From NCBI GenBank assembly GCA_029262055.1, contig JAJDAD010000040.1, positions 23,264 through 87,263 on the forward strand: 64,000 nucleotides of DNA, in the 5' to 3' direction. The position numbers were made by a program, and so were the translations under genes. The DNA is from Candidatus Zhuqueibacterota bacterium. Its GTDB lineage: Bacteria > Zhuqueibacterota > Zhuqueibacteria > Oceanimicrobiales > Oceanimicrobiaceae. Shown piece after piece: positions 53,854 through 62,949 of this stretch (positions are counted from its first letter, which is position 1; each line of letters begins with the position of its first letter). The notes beneath the pieces are model-generated. The model ran no database searches. It had not been told where the DNA came from and saw only the letters and a program-made list of their open reading frames with translations.

Positions 53854-54248
53854 AGTATATGTTGGATACAAACATTTGTATTTACATTATCAAGAAAAAA
53901 CCAACACAGGTTTTGCAGCGGTTGCAGGAAATCTCAATCTCCGATATTGCGCTTTCATCGATTGCGTTGAGCGAATTGGAATACGGTGTCGAAAAAAGTC
54001 AGAAAAAAGAACAAAACAGAATAGCTCTTCTCTACTTTGTGTCTCCTCTTTCAATCATAGCTTATGGTGCCGACGCTGCACAGCATTATGGTGAAATCAG
54101 GGCCGACCTTGAAGAAGTTGGACAATCGATCGGTTCAATGGATTTGTTGATTGCCGCGCACGCCCGGTCGTTGAATCTGACCTTGGTTACACATAACGTA
54201 AAAGAATTCTCCCGCGTGCCTGGATTAAGAATCGCAGACTGGACTTGA
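53850..54248 (+). CDS. vapC: VapC PIN-domain toxin
   Basis: This 132-residue PIN-domain ribonuclease has acidic active-site residues D6 (MLDTNICIY), E42 (SELEYG) and D98 (GSMDLLIAAHA). The fourth position has N116 (VTHNVKEF), as in many VapC proteins. VapC toxins cleave tRNA or rRNA. The GTG start overlaps vapB. The pair is probably a mobile addiction module; neighbours give no sign of a larger element. Confidence 0.92.
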   Translation: MKYMLDTNICIYIIKKKPTQVLQRLQEISISDIALSSIALSELEYGVEKSQKKEQNRIALLYFVSPLSIIAYGADAAQHYGEIRADLEEVGQSIGSMDLLIAAHARSLNLTLVTHNVKEFSRVPGLRIADWT

Positions 54249-54390
54249 TCACGGCAGCAAGGCCAAAACCACTCAGGCCGTCAGCTCGTCAGCGGTTTGG
54301 TTGCGCCACCTGCCTGGCTGAGATAATAACAAGCCGGCTGAATTATGATTGAGTACCCGGCATGGAAGCTATTAATCGATGGACGTGTCC

Positions 54391-55728
54391 CTAAAATTGT
54401 AGCAAATTGGAACGCGTCGTGTGCTGGAAATAAATAACCACATCATATTCCTCAGGGAGCCGGGATTGGGTGAAGAACCTGGCAGGCCTGTTCCTATCGT
54501 AAACGGACCCAATGTGTCTGAATGGACGCGGCCCTGTGAGCCAGTTCGTCGCGTCTGAACTGAAGTCGATCCCCCTGAGGTCCAGGAACAGGCGCGGCAT
54601 GCCGCTCGCACGAAAATGAGAGGAATAAGCATCAACCGGCGGTGGCGGCGTTGTATGAAGGTTTAAACCCCCAAATTGGTTTGATGTACTATTCCAGGTT
54701 ACGGCATTAAATGAACCGTCGAAAGAACTGAACCCAAAGATGACCATATCATCTCCGTATTCATCTCGAAGGTATGAACCCATCGTGTTGTGATTTAGGG
54801 GGGCAAAACTCACATGGAAGTTGTGAGCCCACAGTACAATTCTCGCTTCCGGTCCGGCCTGATCCAAAATCCAGGTAACGTTTTCGGCCATGTAGCGGTC
54901 ACGAGTTGCCACGCCCCTTCTCGAAGCTACATCTTCCCCTTGAACCACTATTCGGGCACTCCGCAATGCAACAGCAAATTCCGAAGGACTCGACAGTGCC
55001 TCATAATCCGCCTGACGTTCCTGCAAGAGGTCAAAGACTTGCTGCAAATCCTCTTGACAATTTGACTGTGCAACGGCAGGAACGCCTGCATAACTGCTTA
55101 GGTCGTTCAGAAAAGGGTCCAGGCAGGCATAAAGCGAATGGGCGAGTTCGGCGGCTGTCGAATCGACGTTCTGCAGAAAAATAAGGACATTGCCCATAGC
55201 CATTTTCGGAGATTGCATATCGAAGCCGTGAAAACTCACCTGGTTCTCCCGCATCCAGAGGATCATGTCCAGAACCTCCTGGGTGTTCCAGGTCCAAAAG
55301 AAAAGGCCGGCCAGCAATTTCGCCGGGTTGCCATTTCCGGTCTGAATGTAATTGTTGACAAGGTTCGACTCGGGCCAGGTGGCTTCAATCGCAAAAGTAT
55401 TGAAGCCCATCTCCTTGACCAAAAACTCCAGGATGCGGTGTTTCATTTGGAAGAACTCGCGGGTGCCGTGCGTCGCTTCTCCTAATGAGACGATTCGAGC
55501 GTCCCCAACGATTTGCTTTAGCGGCATTAAGTCTTCAAAGCCGCTTCCCGGCCTGGGCGTTTTAAAGGGCACCGCATTATTCTGCAGCCAGGTGACAATG
55601 GCCGGTGAAACGTCAGTTGTCCCTTTAGGCTGGTCTGTAGGCTGCATTGGTGAGGAGTCATCTCCGCCACACCCAACTATTATCGCCCACAAAAGAATGG
55701 CACAAGAAATGACAAGATTTCGCTGCAT
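54391..55728 (-). CDS. erythromycin esterase-like lipoprotein
   Basis: This 445-residue lipoprotein (lipobox IVGC, C20) has an erythromycin-esterase-family domain: LGEATHGTREFFQMKHRI, HGFDMQSP, and VLWAHNFHVSF with the conserved glutamate and histidines. The family includes EreA/EreB macrolide esterases and many enzymes of unknown substrate (succinoglycan biosynthesis-like). Export as a lipoprotein differs from the resistance enzymes, so macrolide resistance should not be assumed. Confidence 0.85.
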   Translation of the reverse strand: MQRNLVISCAILLWAIIVGCGGDDSSPMQPTDQPKGTTDVSPAIVTWLQNNAVPFKTPRPGSGFEDLMPLKQIVGDARIVSLGEATHGTREFFQMKHRILEFLVKEMGFNTFAIEATWPESNLVNNYIQTGNGNPAKLLAGLFFWTWNTQEVLDMILWMRENQVSFHGFDMQSPKMAMGNVLIFLQNVDSTAAELAHSLYACLDPFLNDLSSYAGVPAVAQSNCQEDLQQVFDLLQERQADYEALSSPSEFAVALRSARIVVQGEDVASRRGVATRDRYMAENVTWILDQAGPEARIVLWAHNFHVSFAPLNHNTMGSYLRDEYGDDMVIFGFSSFDGSFNAVTWNSTSNQFGGLNLHTTPPPPVDAYSSHFRASGMPRLFLDLRGIDFSSDATNWLTGPRPFRHIGSVYDRNRPARFFTQSRLPEEYDVVIYFQHTTRSNLLQF

Positions 55729-56851
55729 GGCATCTTCCCTCCCAGTAATTGACTATTAGTAGCTTTGTGCTCCCCCGCTGCTATCTTGTTATCATCTCCT
55801 GTAAGTACCGAGGCATATTCGCGCAGTGTTTCTCTTCCAAATCTCTCCGTCTCCAATCCTGCCCTGTAACCACTCTGCGGCAGTTGCCGGCACAGGTACA
55901 TCCATTTGTAGTCACCTGCTCGGTCACCGCCCATGTGTAACTCTTAGTCCCTTCCAAATCACGCATTGCGGCAACCGTGATCAAACTTTGTACGCAGATG
56001 TTCGGATCACAAGAGTGATTGCGGAAATCATGCTTCCCTCTTGTTCTGCTTGTGTGAGTGGGTAGCCTGTTTTGTTTAGAATTTGGTAATCATGAATATG
56101 ACTGTCCTTAATTGGAACAATTTGAAGAGGGACATTAATCCTGTATAAAGCATGATAAGAATAGTATCGTCATCACCTGGAGCGATAGAAGAAGATCGAA
56201 GCGCACGCTTGAGAAGAAATGAAATGAACGAGATTCTCGGTAAATATTGCACTTCGTCTTCCTTGCACCAAATTGCATGACACCCCCGTAGTTGCAAAAT
56301 CCTGAATTGAATAACCTCCTGTAGTCGACTCCATATGAAAGCAAAAAAAACTGCTATTGAACTGACCCTCAACAACTGTCTCCTGAAATGTCGTTGAGCG
56401 GAACAGCTTGGCCAAAGAATAAATGAAGGAGAGCTTCGATTCGCAGGTCCCTCTTTCGTCAACACAACGCCAATTAGGAGTAAGAAGTGATTAGAAGATA
56501 GAAGACCCCGCTATGGGAAGCAATGAAAACCTGACTAGTGATGAAAAATGGGCGAGTCTTCTCGTCAGGAGAGAACGTGCTGCTTGCGTTAAGTCGGCGG
56601 CTGGCTAAGCTTCCAGACCTGTTCAAAAAGGATTCCTCCTGAATGACAGCGTAGTTGTTGGATAAGAGAGCACCGTGTCAAGATAATACCAACAGGCGTT
56701 GAGTGTGGTCGTGGTGTTCAGGATGTGCTGCACGCCCTGTCCGGTTGGAACCGAGGTCAAATCGTTCGAAGGGAAACAAAGGGAGAACGAAGCAGCTGGA
56801 TTAAAGCAATTGGCCAGCCAGTTGTGGTGCGCCGACGCAGTATGCGCAGCC
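55729..56851. other. 1.1-kb region without a convincing gene
   Basis: Open frames here overlap in three phases, lack ribosome sites and give no recognisable product. A minus-strand stretch at 56076-56465 and a 31-codon plus-strand frame at 56513-56608 look like decayed remnants. The region separates the esterase-like gene from the rrf2-cox block. Confidence 0.5.
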
Positions 56852-57259
56852 CTACTTCTTAGCCATTTGCGCCAGCGATTCCTCGCTGAGGGCATCGATC
56901 AGAGGCTGGCGGATACGACGCCAATGGACATGAAATGGGCAGGGGTTCTCGTCGTGGCAATCGGGCATCCCCAGCGCGCAGTCGTAAGTTAGTCTCTGGC
57001 CGTCCAGAATATTCACGATATCGATCAGAAAAATTTCGTCGATCGGCCGTGCAAATGAGAATCCTCCACGTCTGCCTTTAGATGAATTGAGAATACCGCC
57101 CTTAACCAACTGCTGAAACGTCTTGGCAAGAAATGGCGCAGGCGAGTTTGACTCTTCCGCCACATCGGGCACTCTCCAGACCTCCCGATCTTTTGCCTTT
57201 GCCATAACAATCAGGCCCCGCAGGGCATACTCACACGCACGACTAAATACAACAGCCAT
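56852..57259 (-). CDS. Rrf2-family transcriptional regulator
   Basis: This 135-residue protein has a winged helix (about 1-80, with FSRACEYALRGLIVMA and the wing SSKGRRGGFSFARP) and a C-terminal cysteine cluster C94, C101, C107, the Fe-S ligand pattern of NsrR/IscR-type sensors. It is likely to sense nitric oxide, oxygen or Fe-S status. It is divergent from the second cytochrome oxidase operon, which carries a matching palindrome at its promoter. Confidence 0.9.
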   Translation of the reverse strand: MAVVFSRACEYALRGLIVMAKAKDREVWRVPDVAEESNSPAPFLAKTFQQLVKGGILNSSKGRRGGFSFARPIDEIFLIDIVNILDGQRLTYDCALGMPDCHDENPCPFHVHWRRIRQPLIDALSEESLAQMAKK

Positions 57260-57438
57260 TTACTTAGCTCCGAGAATTAGGTTGGTGAGAAGCTCAACTT
57301 AGGTGAGACCGGAACTTACCCGCTACCGCGCGTACCTCGTTCCGGCTCCGGACGGTCTAAAATAACTAAACGATTCAACGATAATCAACAGAATTCAGAG
57401 GAAAAACGACAAAAAAAGACAAAAGTATCTAAAAGTCC

Positions 57439-57468
57439 TTGACACAATGCTAGAAATATAGTTATTTC
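57439..57468 (+). promoter_or_regulatory. promoter and candidate Rrf2 operator of the second oxidase operon
   Basis: TTGACA (57439-57444), 17 bp, then TTATTT (57462-57467). A perfect inverted repeat GAAATA-TAGT-TATTTC (57453-57468) covers the -10. The rest of the 308-bp gap (57260-57567) is AT-rich and gene-free and includes the regulator's own upstream region. Confidence 0.5.
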
Positions 57469-57567
57469 AATACGATTTTTTGTCCAGTATTCTTCTTGTC
57501 ATTCCTGACAAGGTCAAATCTGCCCAGTTTGTATATTCTGTACTCTGTCAAAAATGGAGGAGGGTCC

Positions 57568-58260
57568 ATGCTTGATTGGTTTCCCAAAAACATCTCGACC
57601 TTTGGAGCTGAGATCGATCATGTTTTCTATCTCATCTTCTACATCGTCGGTATCGGTTTTCTAGTTGGCGAAGCGCTGATAGTTTATTTTCTCTTCCGTT
57701 ATCGCCGGCGCGATGGCCAAAAGGCAAGATATGTCGATGGTGAGACCTGGGCACAGTCTGCCTGGATTCTCATACCCGCAGTGATTGTCTTGGTACTCGA
57801 TCTGTGGATTGACTTTGCCGGGGCCAAGGCCTATGAAGCTGTTAAGGGGGACACACCGGTGGCTGAGGTTGTAGTTCAGATGGGAAGTAAACAGTTCAAT
57901 TGGATCATCACTTACCCGGGTCCGGATGGTACTTTCGGTACACCGGATGACATGGTCAAGGAAAATGATCTGCATGTGCCCATAAACAAAGTGGTTAAGC
58001 TTCTGCTCACCTCAGAGGATGTCATTCATAGTTTCTTTGTTCCGGTCCTCCGGCTGAAACAAGACATTCTTCCTGGCCGCGAGATCGAATCATGGTTTGA
58101 GGCAACAGAAACCGGAACGTATGAAATTGCCTGCGCAGAACTGTGCGGCTATGGCCATTATACCATGCGTGGATTTCTGCACGTCCATTCCGACGAAGAT
58201 TATGCCGCCTGGCTTGCAAAGAGCTGGCCGGCACCCGAAGCAGAACCGGCAGCAGAATAG
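57568..58260 (+). CDS. coxB: cytochrome c oxidase subunit II (no fused heme)
   Basis: This 230-residue protein has two N-terminal helices (about 20-44, 65-85) and a CuA domain with ligands H154, C189, E191, C193, H197 and M200. It lacks a C-terminal cytochrome c, unlike the caa3 subunit at 38992. ATG 57568 follows GGAGGAGGG; a longer frame from 57496 lacks such a site. It is the first gene of the second oxidase operon. Confidence 0.94.
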   Translation: MLDWFPKNISTFGAEIDHVFYLIFYIVGIGFLVGEALIVYFLFRYRRRDGQKARYVDGETWAQSAWILIPAVIVLVLDLWIDFAGAKAYEAVKGDTPVAEVVVQMGSKQFNWIITYPGPDGTFGTPDDMVKENDLHVPINKVVKLLLTSEDVIHSFFVPVLRLKQDILPGREIESWFEATETGTYEIACAELCGYGHYTMRGFLHVHSDEDYAAWLAKSWPAPEAEPAAE

Positions 58261-58290
58261 TTAACAGCCCAACGTCACCTGGAGGAGCAT

Positions 58291-60024
58291 ATGTCAAAAG
58301 AAGAACACGCCGGCAACGGACACACAGAGGATCTCGGTTTCTGGCGCAAATATATATTTTCTATCGATCACAAGACGATCGGCAAGCAATACCTGTTTTT
58401 GAGTTTGTTTATGGCCCTGGTAGGCGGACTTATGGCCTATTACATGCGCTGGCAAATCGCGTGGCCGGAGACGGCCGTCCCAGGCGCCGGCTGGATTCCA
58501 GAACCAACCGCTTATGACGGCATCATTCCGCCGGAGTTTTACAATGCGCTGGTGACCATGCACGGCACGATCATGGTGTTTTTTGTAGGGATGCCCTTTC
58601 TGCTTGGGGCTTTTGGCAATTTCTTGATTCCGCTCATGATCGGCGCTGACGACATGGCTTTCCCGCGCCTGAATATGATGTCCTTTTGGACCATTTTCCT
58701 GGGCTCGCTGGTCATGATTGCCTCTTTCTTTTTTGAAGGTGGCTCCGCCTCCGCCGGTTGGACTGGCTACGCGCCGCTGTCGGCGGACCCCATTCACACC
58801 GGGGCTAATTGGGGAATGAATTTGTGGATCCTCGGTCTGGCCCTGGAGTTTACGTCCTTCCTGATGGGCGGTGTAAACTTCCTGACTACGACCGTGACCA
58901 TGCGGGCGCCGGGACTGAGCATGTTTCGCTTGCCCCTGATGGTCTGGATGCAAATTACGGCTGCCGTTATTTTCATGCTATCTGTTGGTCCGCTTATCGC
59001 CGGTGCAATCCTGTTGCTGCTGGATCGAACCATTGGTACCGGATTTTTTATTGCCGAACGTGGCGGCGACCCGCTGCTGTGGCAGCATTTATTCTGGTTT
59101 TTCGGACATCCGGAAGTGTATGTGGTCTTATTGCCGGGACTCGGGGCAATCATGGAAATCCTGCCTGTTTTCTCCCGGAAACCCATTTTTGGCTACCGGA
59201 CCATCATTTGGTCTACTATCGTAGCCGGTGTGCTCAGCTTTATCGTTTGGGCGCATCACATGTTTGTAAGCGGTATGGACCCGCGGTTGGTGATGCCGTT
59301 CAGTATCACTACAATCCTGATTTCCGTCCCGTTCGCCATTGTGATTTTTGCCTTCATGGCGACCCTGTGGGGGGGCTCACTGACCTTTCCTACTCCCATG
59401 CTGTTTGCCATCGGCACTATCCTTACTTTCATTATTGGTGGCGTGACCGGCATCTTCAACGGTTCAGCGCCGGTGGATATTTATATTCATGACACCTACT
59501 TTGTCGTCAGTCATTTTCACTACACGCTGTTTCCAGATGTCTTTTTGGGTGGATTTGCCGCACTCTATTTCTGGTTCCCCAAGATGTTTGGCCGCATGAT
59601 GAATGAAACCCTCGGCAAGATTCATTTTTGGTGGACGATGATTGCGTTCAATGTTGTTTTTATCCCGATGTTCGTTCTCGGTCTGGGCGGCCACATGCGC
59701 CGCATTTACAATCCCCTGCAGTACGACTTTCTGAAGCCGATGCAGGAGATGAATCAGTTCATTACATGGGCTGCCATTTGCCTGCTCATTGGTCAGATTC
59801 CGTTTATCATCAATTTCTTCTGGAGCCTGTTTAAAGGCAAAAAGGCTGGCGACAATCCGTGGAACGCCAACACACTTGAATGGGCAGCGCCAACGCCGGT
59901 GCCACACGGTAACTTTGCGACCGTTCCATCTGTCTACCATGGCCCATACGAATACAGTTTACCCGGGAGCGAAACGGATTGGCAACCGCAACATTTGCAG
60001 AGCGGCCCGACGACGTCCGCTTGA
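58291..60024 (+). CDS. coxA: cytochrome c oxidase subunit I, A1 type
   Basis: This 577-residue subunit I has TMHGTIMVFF and [12 protein letters not shown] IHDTYFVVSHFHYTLF. The helix VI motif is FFGHPEVY, with the D-channel glutamate, so it is A1 type and differs from the oxidase encoded at 39935. GGAGGAG precedes the ATG. It reduces oxygen to water and pumps protons. Confidence 0.95.
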   Translation: MSKEEHAGNGHTEDLGFWRKYIFSIDHKTIGKQYLFLSLFMALVGGLMAYYMRWQIAWPETAVPGAGWIPEPTAYDGIIPPEFYNALVTMHGTIMVFFVGMPFLLGAFGNFLIPLMIGADDMAFPRLNMMSFWTIFLGSLVMIASFFFEGGSASAGWTGYAPLSADPIHTGANWGMNLWILGLALEFTSFLMGGVNFLTTTVTMRAPGLSMFRLPLMVWMQITAAVIFMLSVGPLIAGAILLLLDRTIGTGFFIAERGGDPLLWQHLFWFFGHPEVYVVLLPGLGAIMEILPVFSRKPIFGYRTIIWSTIVAGVLSFIVWAHHMFVSGMDPRLVMPFSITTILISVPFAIVIFAFMATLWGGSLTFPTPMLFAIGTILTFIIGGVTGIFNGSAPVDIYIHDTYFVVSHFHYTLFPDVFLGGFAALYFWFPKMFGRMMNETLGKIHFWWTMIAFNVVFIPMFVLGLGGHMRRIYNPLQYDFLKPMQEMNQFITWAAICLLIGQIPFIINFFWSLFKGKKAGDNPWNANTLEWAAPTPVPHGNFATVPSVYHGPYEYSLPGSETDWQPQHLQSGPTTSA

Positions 60025-60056
60025 TGCGCCTACAATCTAAAGAAGGAGGATAAAGG

Positions 60057-60647
60057 ATGAGTGTCGCCGCAACTGCTAGCGAATATCAAGCAACTCATAC
60101 CATAAGAGGCAAGATGGGAATGTGGTGGTTTCTCGCATCCGAAATCATGGTGTTCGGCGGATTTCTTGCGATTTACATTCTATACCGAATGGCGAGTGGT
60201 GGCGCCTGGGCCGCACATGCGGAGCATGTCAGCGCTACGATCGGAACGTTTAATACGGTGCTCCTGTTGACCAGCAGCTTAACTATGGTCAAAGCATTCG
60301 AATATATCGACGCCGACGACCGGGAGAAAGCCCGAAACTTCCTGCTCTTTACCGTGCTTCTCGGCGTAGCATTCTTAGGCGTTAAAGGGTTTGAGTATTC
60401 GAAAGAGATCGCTGCCGGATACACGCCGCTGAGCGGGATTTTCTGGTCTTTTTATTATGCTCTGACCGGATTGCACGGGCTGCACGTCCTCGCCGGTGTC
60501 ATCCTGAATTTTAGCCTGTTCATGATGGCGGCGCGCGGGACTTTGTGGCCGAAAACGCAGGGGCGGGTCGAGTATGCCGGCTTGTACTGGCACTTTGTAG
60601 ACTTGATTTGGATTTTCTTGTTCCCTTTGCTTTACCTTTCGTATTAG
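60057..60647 (+). CDS. coxC: cytochrome c oxidase subunit III (first copy)
   Basis: This 196-residue protein has five helices of the subunit III family, with MWWFLASEIMVFGGFLAIYI and YWHFVDLIWIFLFPLLYLSY. AGAAGGAGG precedes the ATG. It is followed by subunit IV and then by a second, more divergent subunit III. Confidence 0.92.
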   Translation: MSVAATASEYQATHTIRGKMGMWWFLASEIMVFGGFLAIYILYRMASGGAWAAHAEHVSATIGTFNTVLLLTSSLTMVKAFEYIDADDREKARNFLLFTVLLGVAFLGVKGFEYSKEIAAGYTPLSGIFWSFYYALTGLHGLHVLAGVILNFSLFMMAARGTLWPKTQGRVEYAGLYWHFVDLIWIFLFPLLYLSY

Positions 60648-60697
60648 GCATTGGTCAGGTATAGCCTCATCCCTCAATGAACAGAAAGGAAACAGAC

Positions 60698-60979
60698 ATG
60701 GCTGAATCTCAACACGCTCACCCCAACTATGTCCTGATCTGGGCGTGGTTGCTGGTGCTTCTTTTTGTCAGCGTTTTTGCGGTGTATCTGCCGTTTTCAC
60801 AGACCTTGACGGTTACGTTTATCTTCATCGTTGCCGCGGTCAAAGCCTGGATGGTGGCCGTTTATTTCATGCATCTAAAATTCGAGGAGAGTCTGGTGCG
60901 TTATATCGCAGTAATTCCAGTAGTGCTTTTCTTGATCATGCTTGTATCGCTTATTCCGGATATAGTTTACAACAAATAG
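60698..60979 (+). CDS. cytochrome c oxidase subunit IV
   Basis: This 93-residue protein has three helices and the motif VAAVKAWMVAVYFMHLKFE. ATG 60698 is preferred because AAAGGA is 8 nt upstream; an alternative start lies at 60677. It sits between the two subunit III genes. Confidence 0.88.
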   Translation: MAESQHAHPNYVLIWAWLLVLLFVSVFAVYLPFSQTLTVTFIFIVAAVKAWMVAVYFMHLKFEESLVRYIAVIPVVLFLIMLVSLIPDIVYNK

Positions 60980-61013
60980 TTCGTTACCAACCACTTCTTG
61001 AGTTGACAGCAAA

Positions 61014-61649
61014 ATGCCAGTAGAGGAAACCACGGTTAACGTCGAGCTTGGTTCCGGCGGCAACAATGGCCAGGGACCATCCCAAAATGCTTCCGGAGGC
61101 GCAGTCAATAAGTCCCTGATGGGGATGTTGATGTTCATCGGGACCGAGGTGATGTTCTTTGGCGGGCTTATCAGCGTCTTCTTGATATTACGTGCCAATA
61201 ATATCACTTGGCCTCCGCCGTTTCAGCCGAGGCTGCCGGTTGGGATTACGGGCATCAATACAGTGGTTCTCCTGCTAAGTGGAGCGGCCATGTTTCTTGC
61301 TCTGCGTGCCATCCGTCGCGGAAACGTCCGGCTGACGTCACGCTGGCTCTCAGTGACCGCATTTCTCGGAGCCACCTTTTTGTCCGTTCAAGGTTATGAG
61401 TGGGTGCGTCTCATAGCTCACGGGTTGACTGTAACCTCCAGCATTTATGGGGCAATCTTTTACGCAGTGATCGGCTGTCACGCCTTGCACGTTCTTGGCG
61501 CTATGGTCGGTTTGTTGTTAGTACTCCGCAAGTCTTTAGCGCAAGCATACACAGCGACGGCATATACGGGTCTTGAACTTTGTAGTATGTACTGGCATTT
61601 TGTCGTGGGAATCTGGCCCGTTCTGTACGTGCTGGTCTACCTGAGCTGA
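61014..61649 (+). CDS. cytochrome c oxidase subunit III-like protein (second copy)
   Basis: This 211-residue protein has a polar N-terminus of about 35 residues, then five helices with subunit III features (MLMFIGTEVMFFGGLIS, CHALHVLGAM, YWHFVVGIWPVLYVLVYLS). It is clearly different from the copy at 60057. It may replace or add to it, or serve an assembly role. The ATG has no clear ribosome site. Confidence 0.88.
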   Translation: MPVEETTVNVELGSGGNNGQGPSQNASGGAVNKSLMGMLMFIGTEVMFFGGLISVFLILRANNITWPPPFQPRLPVGITGINTVVLLLSGAAMFLALRAIRRGNVRLTSRWLSVTAFLGATFLSVQGYEWVRLIAHGLTVTSSIYGAIFYAVIGCHALHVLGAMVGLLLVLRKSLAQAYTATAYTGLELCSMYWHFVVGIWPVLYVLVYLS

Positions 61650-61724
61650 CCTTTGTTTGTTAAAGAGATTTTGTGGAAGAACTTCTTGACAATAGCTGTT
61701 AATTAGTTGTAATTTGATAACCTG

Positions 61725-62033
61725 ATGAGTTACAGTAGTAAGGACATCACGCAGAATAAAACCGGCGGGACATCTTTATCATACAGTCTTGCACGGCGGT
61801 TGTGGTCATCGCCACATTTTCTCTTATTGATGGCGGTGGTAGTATTCTTGCCGGAGACGGCATGGTCTTGTCCTAGTTGCTTTTCCGGCGCCGAGAAGAC
61901 CGTACTCCACACCTATTACCTCAGCGCTGTCTTTTTGTCGCTTTTGCCCTTTGGTGTGGTGACAGCAGGTTATTGCTGGTTTCGCTCAAAGAAACGCGCG
62001 GCAGCTGGTCCACGGCCCGGCTTGGGCGAGTAA
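61725..62033 (+). CDS. small membrane protein with CPSC motif
   Basis: This 102-residue protein has a hydrophobic segment (about 32-48) followed by SCPSCFSGAEK and a second helix (about 66-86). The CPSC pair after the first helix could bind copper or heme or form a disulfide. Its place at the end of the oxidase operon suggests an assembly role, which is inferred. I know no family name. Confidence 0.68.
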   Translation: MSYSSKDITQNKTGGTSLSYSLARRLWSSPHFLLLMAVVVFLPETAWSCPSCFSGAEKTVLHTYYLSAVFLSLLPFGVVTAGYCWFRSKKRAAAGPRPGLGE

Positions 62034-62113
62034 GAGTAGCGCAGAAGCGGACGCTGGCTTCCCGGCTCATCGCGCGTCTGTAGTTTTGAACCAAGTTTTG
62101 GTAGGAGTAAAAA

Positions 62114-62734
62114 ATGGCAAAACGTTATGTTTCAAATAAAGATGTGTCTATCCCTTTATTTGAAAACAAACTTCTCGATAAGTTTACTTACGTGCACCCG
62201 AGTGTCCCCGTGATCCTCTATGTGCCCGTAATTTCATTCTTTCTTTATCGCGCTTTCTTTCAGGCTGGCTTGTCCATCGGCGCCATGGCAATTCTCTTTC
62301 TGGGCGGGGTCCTTGTTTGGACTTTGACAGAGTACCTGATGCATCGTCACGTCTTTCATTTTGAAGCAAAATCCAATTTTGGCAAATACATTAGCCATTT
62401 GATGCACGGTGTTCATCACGACTACCCGAACGATTCGCGTCGATTGGTGATGCCACCTGTGGTCAGCATCCCGCTGGCTTTCTTCTTTTATGGGCTATTC
62501 GCGTTGCTCATGAGTCCGGGAAATCAATCGGCATTTTTCCCGGGTTTTGTCACCGGATATGTCGTCTATGACATGATTCACTATGCCACGCATCATTTTT
62601 CGATGAAAGGACGCATCGGCTCGTTTTTGACAAAACATCACCTCCGGCATCACTACAAGGACGAAGAGCTTGGCTTCGGCGTGAGTTCCCCGCTCTGGGA
62701 TGTTGTCTTTCACACGGAGTTTCAAGAGGAATAG
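62114..62734 (+). CDS. fatty acid hydroxylase/sterol desaturase family protein
   Basis: This 206-residue membrane diiron enzyme has about four helices and the histidine boxes HRHVFH, HGVHHDYP, HYATHH and HLRHHY. The order and spacing resemble fatty acid 2-hydroxylases (FA2H/Scs7 type). It would hydroxylate membrane lipids using oxygen. It is the last gene before a strong terminator, so it is probably co-expressed with the oxidase genes. Confidence 0.88.
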   Translation: MAKRYVSNKDVSIPLFENKLLDKFTYVHPSVPVILYVPVISFFLYRAFFQAGLSIGAMAILFLGGVLVWTLTEYLMHRHVFHFEAKSNFGKYISHLMHGVHHDYPNDSRRLVMPPVVSIPLAFFFYGLFALLMSPGNQSAFFPGFVTGYVVYDMIHYATHHFSMKGRIGSFLTKHHLRHHYKDEELGFGVSSPLWDVVFHTEFQEE

Positions 62735-62766
62735 AGTTTCGCGATTATCATAGCAGATCACATAGG

Positions 62767-62796
62767 GGCTGTCAGAAGATTCTGGCAGCCTTTTTT
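62767..62796 (+). terminator. Rho-independent terminator of the second oxidase operon
   Basis: An 11-bp stem (62767-62777 with 62780-62790, one G-U pair) is followed by TTTTTT (62791-62796), about 30 bp after the hydroxylase gene. Confidence 0.82.
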
Positions 62797-62949
62797 GATC
62801 GTTCCGGTTTTGCGATTCTGTCGCTCACCAGGAAAGGCTCATCTCAGTTGGATCAATTCCCTTGCCTTTGAAGTACAGTCTCCCCTTATTAAAATCTCGC
62901 TGCACCACAACCGAACAGGCTGATCACGATACATAACGTAGGGCTACGC

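Noticed and set aside
54391..55728. macrolide resistance gene
   Set aside because: The erythromycin esterase-like domain is on an exported lipoprotein; family membership alone does not support resistance.
56076..56465. 129-codon minus-strand frame as a gene
   Set aside because: No ribosome site, biased composition, competing frames on the same strand and no recognisable domain.
56513..56608. 31-codon frame resembling the N-terminus of Ada
   Set aside because: Too short and without the zinc-binding cysteines; kept only as a possible remnant in the findings.
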